Shown one piece after another: positions 17,918 to 28,533 of a stretch of 64,000 nt of DNA. Position 1 is the stretch's first letter, and every line of letters begins with the position of its first letter. The stretch comes from Thioalkalivibrio sp. ALMg11 (GTDB lineage: Bacteria; Pseudomonadota; Gammaproteobacteria; Ectothiorhodospirales; Ectothiorhodospiraceae), in assembly GCF_000377905.1 (NCBI RefSeq), contig NZ_KB898877.1, positions 92,340-156,339 of the forward strand, written 5' to 3'. A program made the position numbers and the translations under genes. The notes below the pieces were generated by a model, which saw only the letters and a list, made by a program, of their open reading frames with translations, searched no databases and had not been told where the DNA came from.

Positions 17918-18337
17918 CTAGCCTTGACCGATCTGCAATGTGCGCTGGAGCAGCTGACGCGAGGTCTCCATCACCTCCACGTTCGCTTCGTAGTTGCGCG
18001 AGGCGGACATCATGTTGGCCATCTCCTCCACCACGCTGATGGCCGGACGGAAGATGTAGCCCTCCTCGTTGGCCTGCGGGTGATGCGGTTCGTAATGCGC
18101 ATGCGGCGCCGCCTGCGACTCGGTCACGCCGGCCACCCGCACCGCGGTCGACGAACCGTTCGGGTTGGCCTGGTCCATCACGCTCTGGAACAGCACCTGC
18201 TTGGCACGATAGGCCTCGTCCGGGTTGGTCGCCGCGGTATTCGCGTTGGCCAGGTTCGAGGCCACGGTGTTCAGGCGCACCGACTGCGCCGACAGCGCCG
18301 AGGCGGAGGTATTGAACAGGCTGAAAAGGTTGCTCAC
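17918..18337 (-). CDS. flgC: Flagellar proximal rod protein FlgC
   Basis: Proximal rod subunit, 139 residues, GTG start. The rod-type N-terminus (LFSLFNTSASALSAQSVRLN) is followed by SNLANANTAATNPDEAYRAK, and the C-terminus has EEMANMMSASRNYEANVEVMETSRQL. Located between flgB and flgD, 10 bases before flgD. Confidence 0.95.
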   Translation of the reverse strand: MSNLFSLFNTSASALSAQSVRLNTVASNLANANTAATNPDEAYRAKQVLFQSVMDQANPNGSSTAVRVAGVTESQAAPHAHYEPHHPQANEEGYIFRPAISVVEEMANMMSASRNYEANVEVMETSRQLLQRTLQIGQG

Positions 18338-18369
18338 GACATCGATCTCCCGATCAGGTCCGCGTCACG

Positions 18370-18777
18370 TTAGCGATCGCCCCTAAGGGCTTCGCGGATG
18401 CCGGAGACCCGGCGATTGAGGAATTCCAGACTGCTCTGGTATTGAACGGCGTTCTCGGCAAAGGCGGCCCGCTCCATCTGCGGGTCCACCGTGTTGCCAT
18501 CCAGGGACGCCTGCGAGGGGACGCGGTAAAGCGCCTCAACCTGCCCGTTCATCGCGCCAGCGTTGGGGTCGAGATGCGCCGCCTGGCTGCGCGCCATGGG
18601 CAAGTGATTGCCGCCGCCGGCCGCGGATTCGAGCACCGCACGAAAATCGATATCCCGCGCCTTGTAGTTCGGGGTATCCGCATTGGCGATGTTCGAGGCC
18701 AGCAGCTCCATGCGCTGCGCCCGCACATTCACCGCCTGCGGAGAAATGCCCATCGCCTTGTCGAGAGAGAGACTCAT
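18370..18777 (-). CDS. flgB: Flagellar proximal rod protein FlgB
   Basis: First gene of the rod-hook operon, 135 residues. The start MSLSLDKAMGISPQAVNVRAQ gives the family length; a longer open frame upstream has no similarity. It contains the rod motif LASNIANADTPNYKARDIDF near residue 26 and ends VQYQSSLEFLNRRVSGIREALRG. A sigma-54 promoter lies about 80 bases upstream. Confidence 0.95.
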   Translation of the reverse strand: MSLSLDKAMGISPQAVNVRAQRMELLASNIANADTPNYKARDIDFRAVLESAAGGGNHLPMARSQAAHLDPNAGAMNGQVEALYRVPSQASLDGNTVDPQMERAAFAENAVQYQSSLEFLNRRVSGIREALRGDR

Positions 18778-18859
18778 CGCTTCCGCCCTGTCCGCCCGTG
18801 GCGGACCCTCGCTTGGAGAACCGGGACGCAACTGTTGCGGCCCTTCGCAGGGGGACTGA

Positions 18860-18875
18860 TGCAATCGTTATGCCA
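18860..18875 (-). promoter_or_regulatory. Sigma-54 promoter of the flgBCDEFGHIJ(KL) operon
   Basis: On the minus strand the sequence reads TGGCATA-N4-TTGCA, a near-consensus -24/-12 element with GG and GC at the required distance. The predicted start site is near 18848, giving about 70 bases of leader before flgB. This matches the sigma-54/FleQ-type control of class II and III flagellar genes known in polar-flagellated gammaproteobacteria. Confidence 0.75.
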
Positions 18876-18994
18876 TTCTCGAGCGACGTGCCACATGGGT
18901 GCAGGCACAGCGGGCAGACAGGGGAAGGGATGGAACGACTCGCCGCCCGCATTGCACGGGCGTTCCCGGGATTCCGTCCCGGGGCGGTATTACG

Positions 18995-19810
18995 TCAGGA
19001 CTTCAGGCGGAGTACCGATCCATAATCGGTTCGCACCGTCTCGAAGGCCTGGGTGTAGGGCCCTGCGGTCTCGGAAGCGCCAAGAAACAGATAGCCACCC
19101 GGATTCATCTGCCGGGCGATAGCGTCAAGAACCTGTCGCTTGGTGTCTCCGGAGAAATAGATCAGCACGTTGCGGCAGAACACCAGGTCGAATTTACCCA
19201 GCGCCGCATAGCTGTCGATCAGGTTGAGCTTCTGAAAACGGCAGCGCCGCTGGACATCCGGGACCACCTTGTGGCCATCCGCGACCGTCTCGAAGAAACG
19301 TTCGCGCCGGCTCTCGCTGAGCCCGCGCACGATGCTCAGGCCGTCGTACACGGCCCGTCGGGCATCGTCCAGGATCTTCTCTGACAGGTCCGTCCCCAGA
19401 ATGGACACCGGCACCTTCCGGCTGGGCCGCGACTCTTCCCATTCCGAGACCACCATGGAGATCGTGTAGGCCTCCTGCCCACTGGAGCAGCCCGAGGACC
19501 AGACCTTGATGCTGCCCCCCTTCGCGGCCAGTTCCGGCAACAGCACGTGGCGCAGGATCTCGAACGGAAAGCCATCGCGGAACCAGGACGTCTCGTTGGT
19601 CGTCATCGCGTCGATCACGCGAGTCCGCAGGCGTGGATTCGGCGCCTGGCGCATGGCATGCAGCAGTTCCGGAACGGTCTTGAAGTCGAACTCATCGAGC
19701 AGCCGCGACAGGCGACTGGAAACCAGGTACTGGCGGCTGTCGCCCAGCACCAAGCCGCAGCAGGCCTGCAGAAAGCGGGAGAACTCCTCGTAGTCGCGGG
19801 AATCAATCAC
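18995..19810 (-). CDS. cheR: Chemotaxis protein methyltransferase CheR
   Basis: Methylates glutamates on chemoreceptors using S-adenosylmethionine. The 271-residue protein (GTG start) has the N-terminal helical CheR domain (about 1-75), then the SAM-binding region with MTTNETSWFRDGFPFEIL, VWSSGCSSGQEAYTISMV (about 106-122) and FDLVFCRNVLIYFSGDTKRQV. It lies between cheV and the flgB operon, the arrangement known from Pseudomonas-like genomes. Confidence 0.95.
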   Translation of the reverse strand: MIDSRDYEEFSRFLQACCGLVLGDSRQYLVSSRLSRLLDEFDFKTVPELLHAMRQAPNPRLRTRVIDAMTTNETSWFRDGFPFEILRHVLLPELAAKGGSIKVWSSGCSSGQEAYTISMVVSEWEESRPSRKVPVSILGTDLSEKILDDARRAVYDGLSIVRGLSESRRERFFETVADGHKVVPDVQRRCRFQKLNLIDSYAALGKFDLVFCRNVLIYFSGDTKRQVLDAIARQMNPGGYLFLGASETAGPYTQAFETVRTDYGSVLRLKS

Positions 19811-20017
19811 CGATTCATCCCTGAGCGCAGTTCATCGTGATTAGGCATCCTGGTGACGAGTCCTTGACAAGGGGGCAGCCTGGCCGAAAACCGGCGAAAA
19901 ACGCAACAATTCAGCCTCAGTATACGGCGTCGCGCACAAGGCACGACACGCACCGACTTCCGGCCACGCATCGCCGCTCCGGGCTTGCCGAGCGGCAACC
20001 CGATTCCGCCCCATCGG

Positions 20018-20956
20018 TCATTCGGCCTGCTGACTCTCGCGTCCGGTCTGATCCAGTACGGCATTGGCCAGCTCGTCGGGATTGAACTTGGAGAGAAAGG
20101 CATCCGCGCCCGCGCGCTTGACCATGTCCGTGTTGAACTCCCCGCTCAGCGAGGAATGCAGCAGCACCTTCAGGTCCTTCAGGGCGGCATTGTCCCGGAT
20201 GCGCGCGGTCAGGGTGTAGCCGTCCATACGTGGCATCTCGATATCCGAGATCACCATCTCGATCTGGTCACCCACCGGCCCTTCCGCGGCCTTCTGTTCA
20301 AGGAAATCCAGTGCCTCCTGGCCATCCTTGAAGACGTCGTATTCGAAGCCAAGCCCCTTGATCGCGCCCTCGATCTGCTTGCGCGCCACCACAGAGTCAT
20401 CGACGATCACGACCTTGCGCCCGCTGGCCTCTCTGGCGTTCTCGCGGATGGATGGCGAGACCTCGCTGGGCAGCGGATTGACGATGGAGAGCACCCGTTC
20501 GACGTCGATGATCTCGACCAGCTTGTTGTCGATCTCCGTGACGGCCACGAGGAAGGATTCGCGCCCGGTTCCGCGCGGGGGCGATTTCACATCCTGCCAG
20601 TTCACGTTGACGATGCGATCCACGGCTGACACCCAGAAGCCCTGCACCGAACGATTGAACTCGGTGACCACCACCTTCTGATCCCCGTTGTCGGCCGCCC
20701 CGACGGCGCCACGCAGGCCCATCGCTCGCGCCAGGTCGATGATCGGCACGGTACCACCACGCAGCGACGCCACCCCGCGTACCACGCTCATGGAGCCGGG
20801 AATCTGACGCAGCGGCGGCGACGGAATCACCTCGCGGACCTTGAAGACGTTGATCCCGAAGGTCTGCGACCCGCCCAGATGGAAGAGCAGCAGTTCCATG
20901 CGGTTCTGCCCCACCAACTGGGTTCGCTGATTCACATCGTCAATGAATTGACTCAT
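20018..20956 (-). CDS. cheV: Chemotaxis coupling protein CheV (CheW-receiver fusion)
   Basis: Couples receptors to CheA and carries its own receiver. The 312-residue protein has a CheW domain (about 10-165; LFHLGGSQTFGINVFKVREV, VVRGVASLRGGTVPIIDL) and a response-regulator domain (about 175-300) with the acidic pair in VVIVDDSVVARKQ and the phosphoacceptor aspartate in MVISDIEMPRMDGY. It is the first of the cheV-cheR pair, divergent from flgA. Confidence 0.95.
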   Translation of the reverse strand: MSQFIDDVNQRTQLVGQNRMELLLFHLGGSQTFGINVFKVREVIPSPPLRQIPGSMSVVRGVASLRGGTVPIIDLARAMGLRGAVGAADNGDQKVVVTEFNRSVQGFWVSAVDRIVNVNWQDVKSPPRGTGRESFLVAVTEIDNKLVEIIDVERVLSIVNPLPSEVSPSIRENAREASGRKVVIVDDSVVARKQIEGAIKGLGFEYDVFKDGQEALDFLEQKAAEGPVGDQIEMVISDIEMPRMDGYTLTARIRDNAALKDLKVLLHSSLSGEFNTDMVKRAGADAFLSKFNPDELANAVLDQTGRESQQAE

Positions 20957-21140
20957 CGTGCCGCTCTCCTTGCCCCGATTGCTCTAAGCACCGGACAGGC
21001 CTCAAAGGCCAAGTGTGCACCGCGCAACCCCGGCCTGTCATTTGCATTCGCGTGCATGCGCCTTCTGGCGCCGCCTCATGGGGATAACGGCCGCCCGCGA
21101 CAGGCCTTGAATGCGCGCGAGGCGCCGGCTGATCAGTCAT

Positions 21141-21156
21141 TGGCACGGCATCTGCA
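21141..21156 (+). promoter_or_regulatory. Sigma-54 promoter upstream of flgA
   Basis: TGGCACG-N4-CTGCA with correct spacing, in the 332-base gap between cheV and flgA that otherwise shows nothing. The predicted start site is near 21168, about 120 bases before the flgA ATG. It probably serves flgA and possibly flgM and flgN. No comparable site is seen facing cheV. Confidence 0.7.
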
Positions 21157-21288
21157 TGCTATTCCGTACAGAAACCGCACGCGATTCGCTCGACCTCGAC
21201 ACAAATCCGGCAAACCCGAGCCATTCGCGCACAGTCCGACACCCGCACCGCATTGGCTGCGCAGGACAGGACAAAACAGGACCGCAAC

Positions 21289-22155
21289 ATGAACCAGCGC
21301 CGACCCACTTCCGGACTTGCTGCCGCCTCTAGCGAGACGCTGATTCATTCGCACAACCGCGTTGGTGCCCCATTTTTTCGGGGAGGAGGCACACAGCGCC
21401 GCGCCTTGTCAGCGAGCAAAATCGACTCGAGCGCGGACGTGCGAACGAATCAGCGTCTCCTTCGCGGAGTCGCCCTTCTGTTCGCCCTGGTGCTTCTGTC
21501 TACTAGCGTCCGGGCCGAAGTCCACCCGGTCGGCGAAATCCGTCAGGCCGCCGAGCAGTTCCTGATTCAGGAGCTGGGCGTTACCGATAGCGAGAAGGAT
21601 GTCTCCATCGAGATCGGCCAGCTCGACAATCGTCTGCGCCTCGCCCCCTGCACGGACGGCCTGGAAGCGCGTTTTCCGCCCGGCGGTCGGCGCGACGGCA
21701 ACACCGCCGTCCATATCCAGTGTGCCGGTCCGGTGACCTGGCAGCTGTACGTGCCGGCGACCGTGGAACGTTACGCCCAAGTGCTGGTGGCCAACCGCAC
21801 CCTGCCGCGCCAGCACACCCTCTCGGCGGGAGACCTGCGTTTCCAGCGAATCGAGACCTCGCGCCATGCCGGCAGTTATCATGAGGAAAAGGATGCCCTG
21901 ATCGGCCAGCAGACCCGACGCAGCATCCGTCCGGGTCAAATTATCGGCACCCAGCACGTCAGCCCGCGCGAGATCATCAGTCGCGGCCAGCGGGTTACCA
22001 TCCTCGCGGAGAGCGGTTCCATCGCCATCCGCATGCAGGGCGAGGCGCTGGAAAACGGGACGCTGGGCGAGCGAATTCGAGTCAAAAACGCATCCTCCGG
22101 GCGCGTCGTCGAAGGCGAAATCCAGGCCTCCGGCCACATCCGGGTAGCGCTTTGA
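21289..22155 (+). CDS. flgA: Flagellar P-ring assembly chaperone FlgA
   Basis: Periplasmic chaperone for FlgI polymerisation. From the ATG at 21289 (AGGA upstream) the product is 288 residues. The recognisable FlgA part begins after a signal sequence at about 62-80 (LLRGVALLFALVLLSTSVRA) and has two SAF-type domains: EQFLIQELGVTDSEKDVSIEIG, RTLPRQHTLSAGDLRFQRIETSR, RRSIRPGQIIGTQHVSP and GRVVEGEIQASGHIRVAL. The N-terminal tail before the signal is unusually long, so an internal GTG at 21439 may be the true start. Confidence 0.9.
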   Translation: MNQRRPTSGLAAASSETLIHSHNRVGAPFFRGGGTQRRALSASKIDSSADVRTNQRLLRGVALLFALVLLSTSVRAEVHPVGEIRQAAEQFLIQELGVTDSEKDVSIEIGQLDNRLRLAPCTDGLEARFPPGGRRDGNTAVHIQCAGPVTWQLYVPATVERYAQVLVANRTLPRQHTLSAGDLRFQRIETSRHAGSYHEEKDALIGQQTRRSIRPGQIIGTQHVSPREIISRGQRVTILAESGSIAIRMQGEALENGTLGERIRVKNASSGRVVEGEIQASGHIRVAL

Positions 22156-22294
22156 GGCCTCGCCCCACCAGCCACGCCGATCATTTTCGAAGCGGACTGT
22201 GAAGCCCGTTACACTTTTCCGCACCCGGGGCCTACAGTTTCAGCACCGCTGGCCGTAAACAATTGCAGCACAGTTACAACGACAGGAAGGCATC

Positions 22295-22609
22295 ATGGAT
22301 ATCAAGGGCCTCAACACGAACAGTCTGCGCCCCGACAGCCAGAACCCCGGCGTAAAGGGTCGCGACGAGTCCGGCAACACGGCGGGCCGTGCCCCGGCCT
22401 CCGGTAACGCATCGGCGGCGAACAATGATTCGGTCACGCTCACCGGGGCCGCCCAGGCGATGAACGCCGCGGCTGGCGCGGGCGACACCGCACCCTTCGA
22501 CGCCGCCCGCGTTGCCGAACTGCGCGAGGCGATCTCCAACGGCAACTACCCGGTGGACAACGAGCAGCTGGCCGATCGCATGATCGACCTCGAAAGCCTG
22601 CTGCGCTAA
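22295..22609 (+). CDS. flgM: Anti-sigma-28 factor FlgM
   Basis: Binds and inhibits the flagellar sigma factor FliA until the hook is complete and FlgM is exported. The 104-residue protein has the disordered Asn/Ala/Gly-rich N-terminus (MDIKGLNTNSLRP) and the sigma-binding C-terminal helices FDAARVAELREAISNGNYPVDNEQLADRMI with a terminal ESLLR. A strong ribosome site (AGGAAGG) precedes the ATG. It lies between flgA and flgN, the common flgAMN order. Confidence 0.95.
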   Translation: MDIKGLNTNSLRPDSQNPGVKGRDESGNTAGRAPASGNASAANNDSVTLTGAAQAMNAAAGAGDTAPFDAARVAELREAISNGNYPVDNEQLADRMIDLESLLR

Positions 22610-22624
22610 CCCGGTCTATCGCCC

Positions 22625-23110
22625 ATGAATGCCGACGCGCACCACAAACTGCAACGCTCGCTCGAGAGCTCGATCCGGCTGGCTCATCAGCTGGAAGAGA
22701 GCCTGCTACAGGAAACGCGCGCGGTCGAAGCGCGTCAACCCCATACGCTGCAGGACGTGGTGACCGGCAAACAGACCCTGCTGCATGAGCTGGAAACCGA
22801 GACACGCACCCAGCAAGGCCTGGTCGAGGCCGCCGGCGAGGCCTTCAGCCCCGAGGGCGTCGCTCGCCTGTTCTCGAAGATGGACGATGGCGTCGTACTG
22901 AACGACCTGTGGCAAGCCCTGCGCCAGTCCATCGAACGCTGCGACACCCTGAATCAGGGCAATGCGCGCCTGATCGACCGTGACCGCCAGCGCGTGGAAC
23001 TGTCCATGCAGATCCTCCGCGGCGAGGAAACCGGCCCCGCGGCCACCTACGACCCGTATGGCCGCGCCCGCCCCGGAAGCCGCGGCGGACGCCAGATCAC
23101 CCAGGCCTGA
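22625..23110 (+). CDS. flgN: Flagellar export chaperone FlgN
   Basis: Chaperone for FlgK and FlgL. The 161-residue, almost entirely helical protein shows heptad-like patterns (LQRSLESSIRLAHQLEESLLQE, TLQDVVTGKQTLLHELETET) and a Gly/Arg-rich tail, as is usual for FlgN. It follows flgM by 15 bases. Sequence similarity in this family is low, so the call rests on size, helix pattern and position. Confidence 0.88.
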   Translation: MNADAHHKLQRSLESSIRLAHQLEESLLQETRAVEARQPHTLQDVVTGKQTLLHELETETRTQQGLVEAAGEAFSPEGVARLFSKMDDGVVLNDLWQALRQSIERCDTLNQGNARLIDRDRQRVELSMQILRGEETGPAATYDPYGRARPGSRGGRQITQA

Positions 23111-23192
23111 GAGACCTGTCCTGGTGGAGGCTGGCTTTTCGCGGCATCCACCAGTACCTTGCGCCCACACACTTTTTTAACACTTCGGACGC

Positions 23193-23909
23193 ATGGACGA
23201 CACCGACTATACCGTCGAAAAGCCGGACCGGATTGCCGGCATCCTCAAGGACCTCGACCACAAGCTCACCGTCGTGAGCGTTCGCGTGGATACCGACGGC
23301 CCCCTGTACACCTCGGCCCTGGTCCGTCTGGACCCGAGCTCCAAGGAACTTTTTCTCGACGAGCTGACCCCGCCTCGGGCCCACCAGCAGGTCCGTATCG
23401 GCATGGATTTGCGCGTATTCGCTGCGCTGCGCGGCGTCGCAGTGCGATTCGGCACACGCGTAACACGCATCGAGCAGGAGCAAAAAGGCGCACTCTACGT
23501 CTGCACCTATCCGGAGACTCTGCACTACCTGCAACGGCGCGAGACATTCCGCGTACACATTCCGATGGCACAGCGCCCTCAGATCGAACTCCATGCGAAG
23601 GCCTGGAAGGATCCCGTGATCGGCGAGGTTGCCGACCTCTCTGCCCAGGGCATGTGCATCGAGCTTTCCACCGACCTCCTGGATGCGCTCGAGGAGCAGA
23701 CGAAACTGGCCTTCGAGAACCTGTTACTCCCCGACGTCAGTCAACGCCTTTCCGGGGACCTGCGCCTGGCCAACCGTCGCCGCAGCGCGCGCGATGGCTT
23801 TGAGTTCGCAGGGTTCGAGATCGTCGGCATGACCCAGTGGATGGAACGCCAGACCAACATCGCCCTGCTCCACTACCAGCGCGAGGGGCGCCGCCGCTCG
23901 ATGGATTGA
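23193..23909 (+). CDS. ycgR: YcgR-like flagellar brake protein (PilZ domain)
   Basis: Cyclic-di-GMP receptor that slows the flagellar motor in enteric bacteria. The 238-residue protein has a YcgR N-terminal domain (about 5-110) and a C-terminal PilZ domain (about 112-230). The ligand motif is visible: the arginine-rich RRETFR (near 112-117) followed by DLSAQG (near 149-154). It lies 82 bases after flgN and before a strong terminator. The gene symbol is assigned by domain layout and flagellar context. Confidence 0.88.
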   Translation: MDDTDYTVEKPDRIAGILKDLDHKLTVVSVRVDTDGPLYTSALVRLDPSSKELFLDELTPPRAHQQVRIGMDLRVFAALRGVAVRFGTRVTRIEQEQKGALYVCTYPETLHYLQRRETFRVHIPMAQRPQIELHAKAWKDPVIGEVADLSAQGMCIELSTDLLDALEEQTKLAFENLLLPDVSQRLSGDLRLANRRRSARDGFEFAGFEIVGMTQWMERQTNIALLHYQREGRRRSMD

Positions 23910-23944
23910 GGCCAGGAGACGCAGCGTCTCCCTAACCTCGAACA

Positions 23945-23975
23945 CAAAAAAGGCCGCTTAAAGCGGCCTTTTTTG
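23945..23975. terminator. Bidirectional intrinsic terminator between ycgR and tRNA-Pro
   Basis: AAAAAAGGCCGCTT-A-AAGCGGCCTTTTTT: a GC-rich stem with A-runs and T-runs on both sides, so it can stop transcription from the plus-strand flagellar genes and from the minus-strand tRNA. Confidence 0.9.
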
Positions 23976-23987
23976 TTGATTCCTGTT

Positions 23988-24064
23988 TGGTCGGGACGGC
24001 AGGATTTGAACCTGCGACCCTCTGCACCCCATGCAGATGCGCTACCAGACTGCGCCACGCCCCG
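23988..24064 (-). tRNA. tRNA-Pro (anticodon GGG)
   Basis: A 77-base cloverleaf on the minus strand. The acceptor stem CGGGGCG pairs with CGTCCCG, the D-arm is GCGCAGTCTGGTAGCGC, and the anticodon stem TCTGC/GCAGA encloses the loop ATGGGGT, giving anticodon GGG. The T-arm is GCAGGTTCAAATCCTGC and a CCA end is encoded. It closely matches E. coli proL. It reads CCC and CCT proline codons. A terminator follows immediately. Confidence 0.95.
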
Positions 24065-24171
24065 AAGCCGCGAACTATATCCGATTCCCCGCCTTCACGA
24101 AAGCGTCGACCGCCCCTTTGCAGCGAGATCCGTGCGGACCATTCGTGCCAAGTACACCGAGAGTGGCGTAT

Positions 24172-24277
24172 TGATGCGATTCGCTACGCTCATCGCATCC
24201 TACAGAGTGGGAATTTCGAATTGGAGTTGGGTTCAGACGGACACCGTAGGATGCGACGAGCAAAGCGAATCGCATCA
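24172..24277. repeat. Inverted repeat pair, GTAGGATGCG family
   Basis: Two 32-base arms (24172-24203, beginning TGATGCGATTCGCTACG; 24246-24277, beginning GTAGGATGCGACGAG) are almost perfectly complementary across a 42-base loop. They occupy the 248-base gap between tRNA-Pro and the merR gene, which holds no other feature. Same family as 6258-6368 and 41131-41277. Confidence 0.85.
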
Positions 24278-24312
24278 ACACAACGTCCGGGCGCCCCCCT
24301 AGGGTCGGAGCC

Positions 24313-24669
24313 TCAGGCGCGCAGAACGCGCAGAACCGACTCGAGCTCGGAGATGGTGTCCTGGATGATCTGCTGGGCCTGCTGGCGATCGCCCTTGGCC
24401 TCGTCTCCAGAGAGCTTTTGGCGAGCACCATTGATGGTGTAGCCCTCTTCGTACAGTAGTGCGCGGATCTGACGGATCAGGATCACGTCCTGGCGCTGGT
24501 AATAGCGACGGTTGCCGCGCCGTTTGACCGGCTCCAGCATCGGGAATTCCTGCTCCCAGTAGCGCAGCACATGCGGCTTGACCTGGCACAGCTCCGCGAC
24601 TTCGCCGATGGTGAAGTAGCGCTTGCCCGGGATGGCGGGCAATTCCTGGTGGTTACTCGCCTCCAGCAT
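24313..24669 (-). CDS. MerR-family transcriptional regulator
   Basis: A 118-residue protein with a MerR-type winged helix (about 18-88: [49 protein letters not shown]) and a short C-terminal coiled coil. There is no cysteine-based metal site after the DNA-binding domain, so metal sensing is unlikely; the single cysteine is in the first helix. It overlaps the 3' end of ihfA by 17 bases. The pheT-ihfA-merR order is common in gammaproteobacteria and pseudomonads, but the effector and targets are unknown. Confidence 0.88.
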   Translation of the reverse strand: MLEASNHQELPAIPGKRYFTIGEVAELCQVKPHVLRYWEQEFPMLEPVKRRGNRRYYQRQDVILIRQIRALLYEEGYTINGARQKLSGDEAKGDRQQAQQIIQDTISELESVLRVLRA

Positions 24670-24952
24670 AGCTCTCTACCCGCTCGCGCAGTTTCTGCCC
24701 CGGCCGGAAGGTGACCACGCGACGGGCGGAGACCGGGATCTCTTCGCCCGTCTTGGGATTGCGCCCTGGCCGCTGGTTCTTGTCGCGCAGGATAAAATTC
24801 CCGAACCCGGAAAGCTTCACGCCCTCGCCGGTCTCCAGCGACTGCCGCATCTCCTCGAAGAACATCTCGACGAATTCCTTGGCCTCGCGCTTGTTGAGAC
24901 CCAGTTCGTCGTTTAGCGCGGCGGCGAGATCCGCCTTGGTTACAGCTGCCAT
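24653..24952 (-). CDS. ihfA: Integration host factor alpha subunit
   Basis: DNA-bending protein that pairs with IHF-beta. The 99-residue protein has the HU/IHF fold: [73 protein letters not shown]. The intercalating proline is in RNPKTG. It starts 3 bases after pheT, the standard arrangement. IHF often assists sigma-54 promoters, several of which are present in this window. Confidence 0.96.
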   Translation of the reverse strand: MAAVTKADLAAALNDELGLNKREAKEFVEMFFEEMRQSLETGEGVKLSGFGNFILRDKNQRPGRNPKTGEEIPVSARRVVTFRPGQKLRERVESYAGGE

Positions 24953-24955
24953 CGG

Positions 24956-27315
24956 CTATTGTCTCAAGGTTGCGTTGAACCGGGCCTGGAGATGCTGCAC
25001 CACCGCGTCGGTGATGCCAGCCACGTCCTGTTCGCCTAGGGTGCGATCAAAAGCCCGTAAAATCAAGCCCAAAGCCAGGCTTTTTTCTTCCGGATTCAAG
25101 CCTTTGCCCTGGTACACATCGAACAGGCGAACGTCCTGTAGAAGGTCCAGGTCAAGCTCGTCGATGGCCTCCAGCACATCGCCCGCTGCCACCGAGTCGG
25201 CCACCACCAGCGCCAAATCACGACGGATGGATGGATACGGCGACAACGGCGTGAACTGCGCCACCGGGGCGCGCACCACGGCCGCCGCGTTCAGATCGAA
25301 CAGGTAGACAGGCTCCACGTCGAAGCGCTCGCACAGCGCCGGATGCAGGCGCCCGACCCAACCGATCGGCTGCCCGTCCACCAGCACTCGCGCGGACTGT
25401 CCGTCATGCAGCGCCGGATGGCGCTCCGCTCGGAAGCCGAGCGGGCCGGCGACGCGTTCGCACAGGCCTTCCACGACGCCCTTGGCGTCGAAGAAATCGA
25501 CCTTCTTCGCCTCGCCCTCCCAGGCTTCCGGAGCCGCTCTCCCACCGAGCAGGCCCGCCAGTCGCGGCTCCTGCCGCAAGCCGGACGCATCCGGCACAAA
25601 CCGCAGCCCATGCTCGAACAGGCGCAGGTCCGATTGCTGGCGCGCCTGGTTGTAGGCGGCGGTGGTCACCAGCCCGGGCCACAACCCCGGGCGCATCACC
25701 GCCAGGTCGGACGAAATGGGGTTCGCCAGCGCCAGGGGTTCCACGTCCGGATAGAAGGCACTGGCGGCATCGCGGGCGATAAAGCTGAAGCTGATCACCT
25801 CGTGGAAGCCCTGGCGGGCAAGCCCGTTGCGCAGTGACCGCAGACCCGACTCCGGCGTCGCCGGCGCAACCGGCTTCGGGAGTGTCTGCGGCAGGGCATC
25901 GTAGCCGTGCACCCGCGCCAGCTCCTCGATCAGATCCTCCTCGCGTTCGAGGTCGAACCTTGCGCGCGGGGCATGCACCCACCAGCCCCCCTGACTTGTC
26001 TCGATCCGGCAGTCCAGCGCACGCAGGATGCGCTCGATTTCGGAGGCCTCGAGGGTAATCCCGAGCAGGCGCTGCACACGATCCGGGCGCAGGATGATCG
26101 CCTGTTCCGCATGGGAGGCCGGCGTCTCGCCCACCTGCTCGACCGGGCCGCACTGCCCGCCGCAAATGTCCAGTAGCAGTTGGCTCGCGCGTTCCATGGC
26201 CTGCGGGACCAGGGACGGATCGACACCCCGCTCGAAACGGTGGGAGGCATCAGTATGCAGGCCGTGGGCGCGCGCCCGACCCGCCAGGGCGCGGGGGGCA
26301 AAATGCGCGCATTCGAGCACCACGCGGGTAGTGGTGTCACCGACGGCGCTGGCGGCGCCGCCCATGACCCCGGCCAGCGCCAGGGGCCCGTCATCACCCG
26401 CAATCACGAGATCCTGCGGCGACAACTTCACCGTCTGGTCGCCTCCGAGCAGCGTCAGGGATTCCCCCTGGTCGCCTTGGCGCACCTGGATCCGGTCGCC
26501 CGTGTGCGCGGCGTCAAAGGCATGCAGTGGCTGACCCAGTTCCAGCATCACGTAATTGGTCACATCCACGATGGCACTCAGCGGGCGCACCCCGGCGCGG
26601 CGCAGGCGTTCGGTCATCCACAACGGCGTCGCGGCCTTGGCGTCCAGGCCCTCCAGGACCCGCGCGGCATACAGGGGGCAGGCTTCCGGATCCTCGATAT
26701 TCACGCTCACCCGGGCATCGCTGGCGACGTCCATGGTCTGCATGATCGGCGCATGCAGCGGCCGGTCCAGCAATGCCGAGCATTCGCGGGCAATGCCGCG
26801 CATGCCCAGGCAATCGGCCCGGTTCGGCGTCAGGTCCACTTCCAGGATGGTGTCGTCCAGCCCCAGCGCCTCACGCAGGTCCTGGCCGGCCTCCAGCGTC
26901 GTCGGCAGCGACATCAAGCCTTCGGCGTCCTCGGCCAGGCCGAGCTCGCGCGCGGAGCAGAGCATGCCCTCGGAGCCCACGCCGCGCAGCTTGGAGCGCT
27001 TGATACGGAAATCACCGGGCAATACCGCACCGACTACCGCCACCGGCGCCAGCATGCCCTCATGGACATTGGGCGCCCCGCAGACGATGGTCAGCGGCTC
27101 CGCCTCTCCGGCCTCGACACGGCACACGCGCAGGCGGTCCGCGTCCGGGTGCGGCTCGACCGCCACCACGTGACCCACCCGCACCCCACTGAACGCAGGC
27201 GCCGCCGCTTCCAGCGCATCCAGCTCCAGACCGGCCATGGTCAGGCGATGGCCCAGATCTTCCGGGGTCTCGTCGATCTGCAACCATTCTTGCAGCCACT
27301 GCACACTGATACGCA

Positions 27316-27316
<1 letters not shown>
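24956..27316 (-). CDS. pheT: Phenylalanyl-tRNA synthetase beta subunit
   Basis: Large subunit of the heterotetrameric PheRS, 786 residues, close to the usual 790-800. The order of domains is an N-terminal tRNA-binding OB fold (about 40-150; VRVGHVVAVEPHPDADRL), the B3/B4 editing region (VDVTNYVMLELGQPLHAFD), B5, the catalytic-like module (HEVISFSFI) and the C-terminal anticodon-binding domain (SPYPSIRRDLALVVADSVAAGD). The ATG shares one base with the pheS stop (TAATG). Confidence 0.97.

Positions 27317-28533
<1,217 letters not shown>

Noticed and set aside
18886..18905. Second TGGCACG on the minus strand upstream of flgB
   Set aside because: No -12 GC element at the required spacing; the site at 18860-18875 is the proper match.
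20957..21140. A sigma-54 site facing cheV
   Set aside because: The nearest candidate (TGCATTCGCGTGCATG on the plus strand) lacks the essential GG of the -24 element.
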